In this document: piece by piece, positions 57,644-57,925 of the stretch
Position numbering within the stretch: the first letter of the stretch is position 1
How the letters are laid out: the number at the start of each line of letters is the position of its first letter
Source of the DNA: Pezizomycotina sp. ARF18
Lineage: Eukaryota; Ascomycota
Assembly: GCA_002224055.1 (NCBI GenBank)
Contig: AZLU01000071.1
Span: forward strand, 1-57,925
DNA length: 57,925 nt
Direction of reading: 5' to 3'
Notes under the pieces: model-generated
What the model saw: the letters and a program-made list of their open reading frames with translations, nothing else
Databases searched by the model: none
Told to the model about the DNA's origin: nothing
Program-made: the position numbers and the translations under genes

Positions 57644-57925
57644 CTACCTCTCTAGGGATTTGTCAGCTTGCACATGACCTCCTCGACGGGGGAGATTTGA
57701 AACCCAGCCTGACCTTACTAACGAGAGCAAAAATACTCTACTTGCGTAGCCCGTAACCGAATGTGACGTTAGGAGGTTTCGAAGGGAGACCTTTGTCCTT
57801 GCGACCTTTACTGCTCCTTGCTGTAGGTTCGAATTGGCTCTGGAATCGAAAGTCTCGCCACCCAGAGGAAAGAACATTGTGACCATGGCGGCCTGCGAGA
57901 GTCCTAGCAAACCCGAAAGAGCGAA
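57644..57925 (-). CDS. Open frame running off the right edge, doubtful
   Basis: The minus-strand frame is open from the window edge to 57644 and reads GLSQAAMVTMFFPLGGETFD and further mixed residues. Another minus-strand frame across the same bases reads SKGRKDKGLPSKPPNVTFGY, which looks equally coding. It may be part of the gene ending at 56772 or a separate one. No family is recognised. Confidence 0.2.
   Translation of the reverse strand, partial: FALSGLLGLSQAAMVTMFFPLGGETFDSRANSNLQQGAVKVARTKVSLRNLLTSHSVTGYASRVFLLSLVRSGWVSNLPRRGGHVQADKSLER

Noticed and set aside
57820-57845. GGTTCGAATTG B-box-like word
   Set aside because: No A box or foldable tRNA around it.
1-57925. Search for an operon, defence island, biosynthetic cluster or CRISPR array
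   Set aside because: Genes are spaced and spliced in eukaryotic style with unrelated functions; no regular spacer repeats were seen.
1-57925. Telomere repeat (TTAGGG)n
   Set aside because: No tandem telomeric units at either end, so the window is chromosome-internal as far as can be seen.

Overview
The window looks like nuclear DNA of a filamentous ascomycete (Pezizomycotina; a Pezizomycete is possible but unproven). The reasons are short GT-AG introns of about 50-130 nt, pyrimidine-rich leaders upstream of coding regions, C2H2, MFS, Nudix and MAPK-phosphatase genes of fungal type, widely spaced genes on both strands, and no operons. No rRNA, tRNA, CRISPR array or intact transposon could be recognised.

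Layout. 0-3 kb: a J-domain co-chaperone gene (+). 3-5.6 kb: gene-free, poly(T)-rich flank. 5.6-10.5 kb: island without coding signal. 11.1-16.8 kb: gene-dense block with a Nudix hydrolase (+), an MFS transporter of the BSC6-like type (-) and a short-form tRNase Z (-). 16.8-21 kb: long spacer with protein-like fragments near 19.2-19.8 kb. 21-25.3 kb: a long Ser/Pro/Asn-rich conserved protein of unknown function (+). 25.3-42 kb: very gene-poor, including a second featureless island (about 27.5-33.6 kb) and an LTR-like palindrome at 36.67 kb. 42.5-47.4 kb: pyrimidine- and poly(T)-rich leader. 47.4-50.35 kb: an Msg5-like dual-specificity MAPK phosphatase (+). 50.4-53.5 kb: gene-free, A/T-tract rich. 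53.5-56.5 kb: a multi-exon two-finger C2H2 protein (-). 56.8-57.9 kb: 3' part of an unidentified gene (-).

The dominant anomaly is that every long conserved gene is broken into overlapping frames by one-base steps, while catalytic and structural motifs, splice sites and codon-level protein character stay intact across the breaks. Several steps fall in short homopolymers (C or A runs one base short or long). The simplest reading is residual indel error in a long-read assembly, not five independent pseudogenes, but sequence alone cannot exclude a biological cause. All gene extents given here are therefore envelopes across frame breaks.

The genes do not form an evident pathway. They are individual housekeeping or regulatory genes: protein folding, nucleotide or inositol-pyrophosphate hydrolysis, transport, tRNA 3' processing, MAPK signalling and transcription. 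I see no defence island, secondary-metabolite cluster or other new multi-gene system. The most promising undescribed items are the Ser-rich conserved protein, the N-terminal region of the C2H2 protein, and the possible hidden gene near 19.5 kb.
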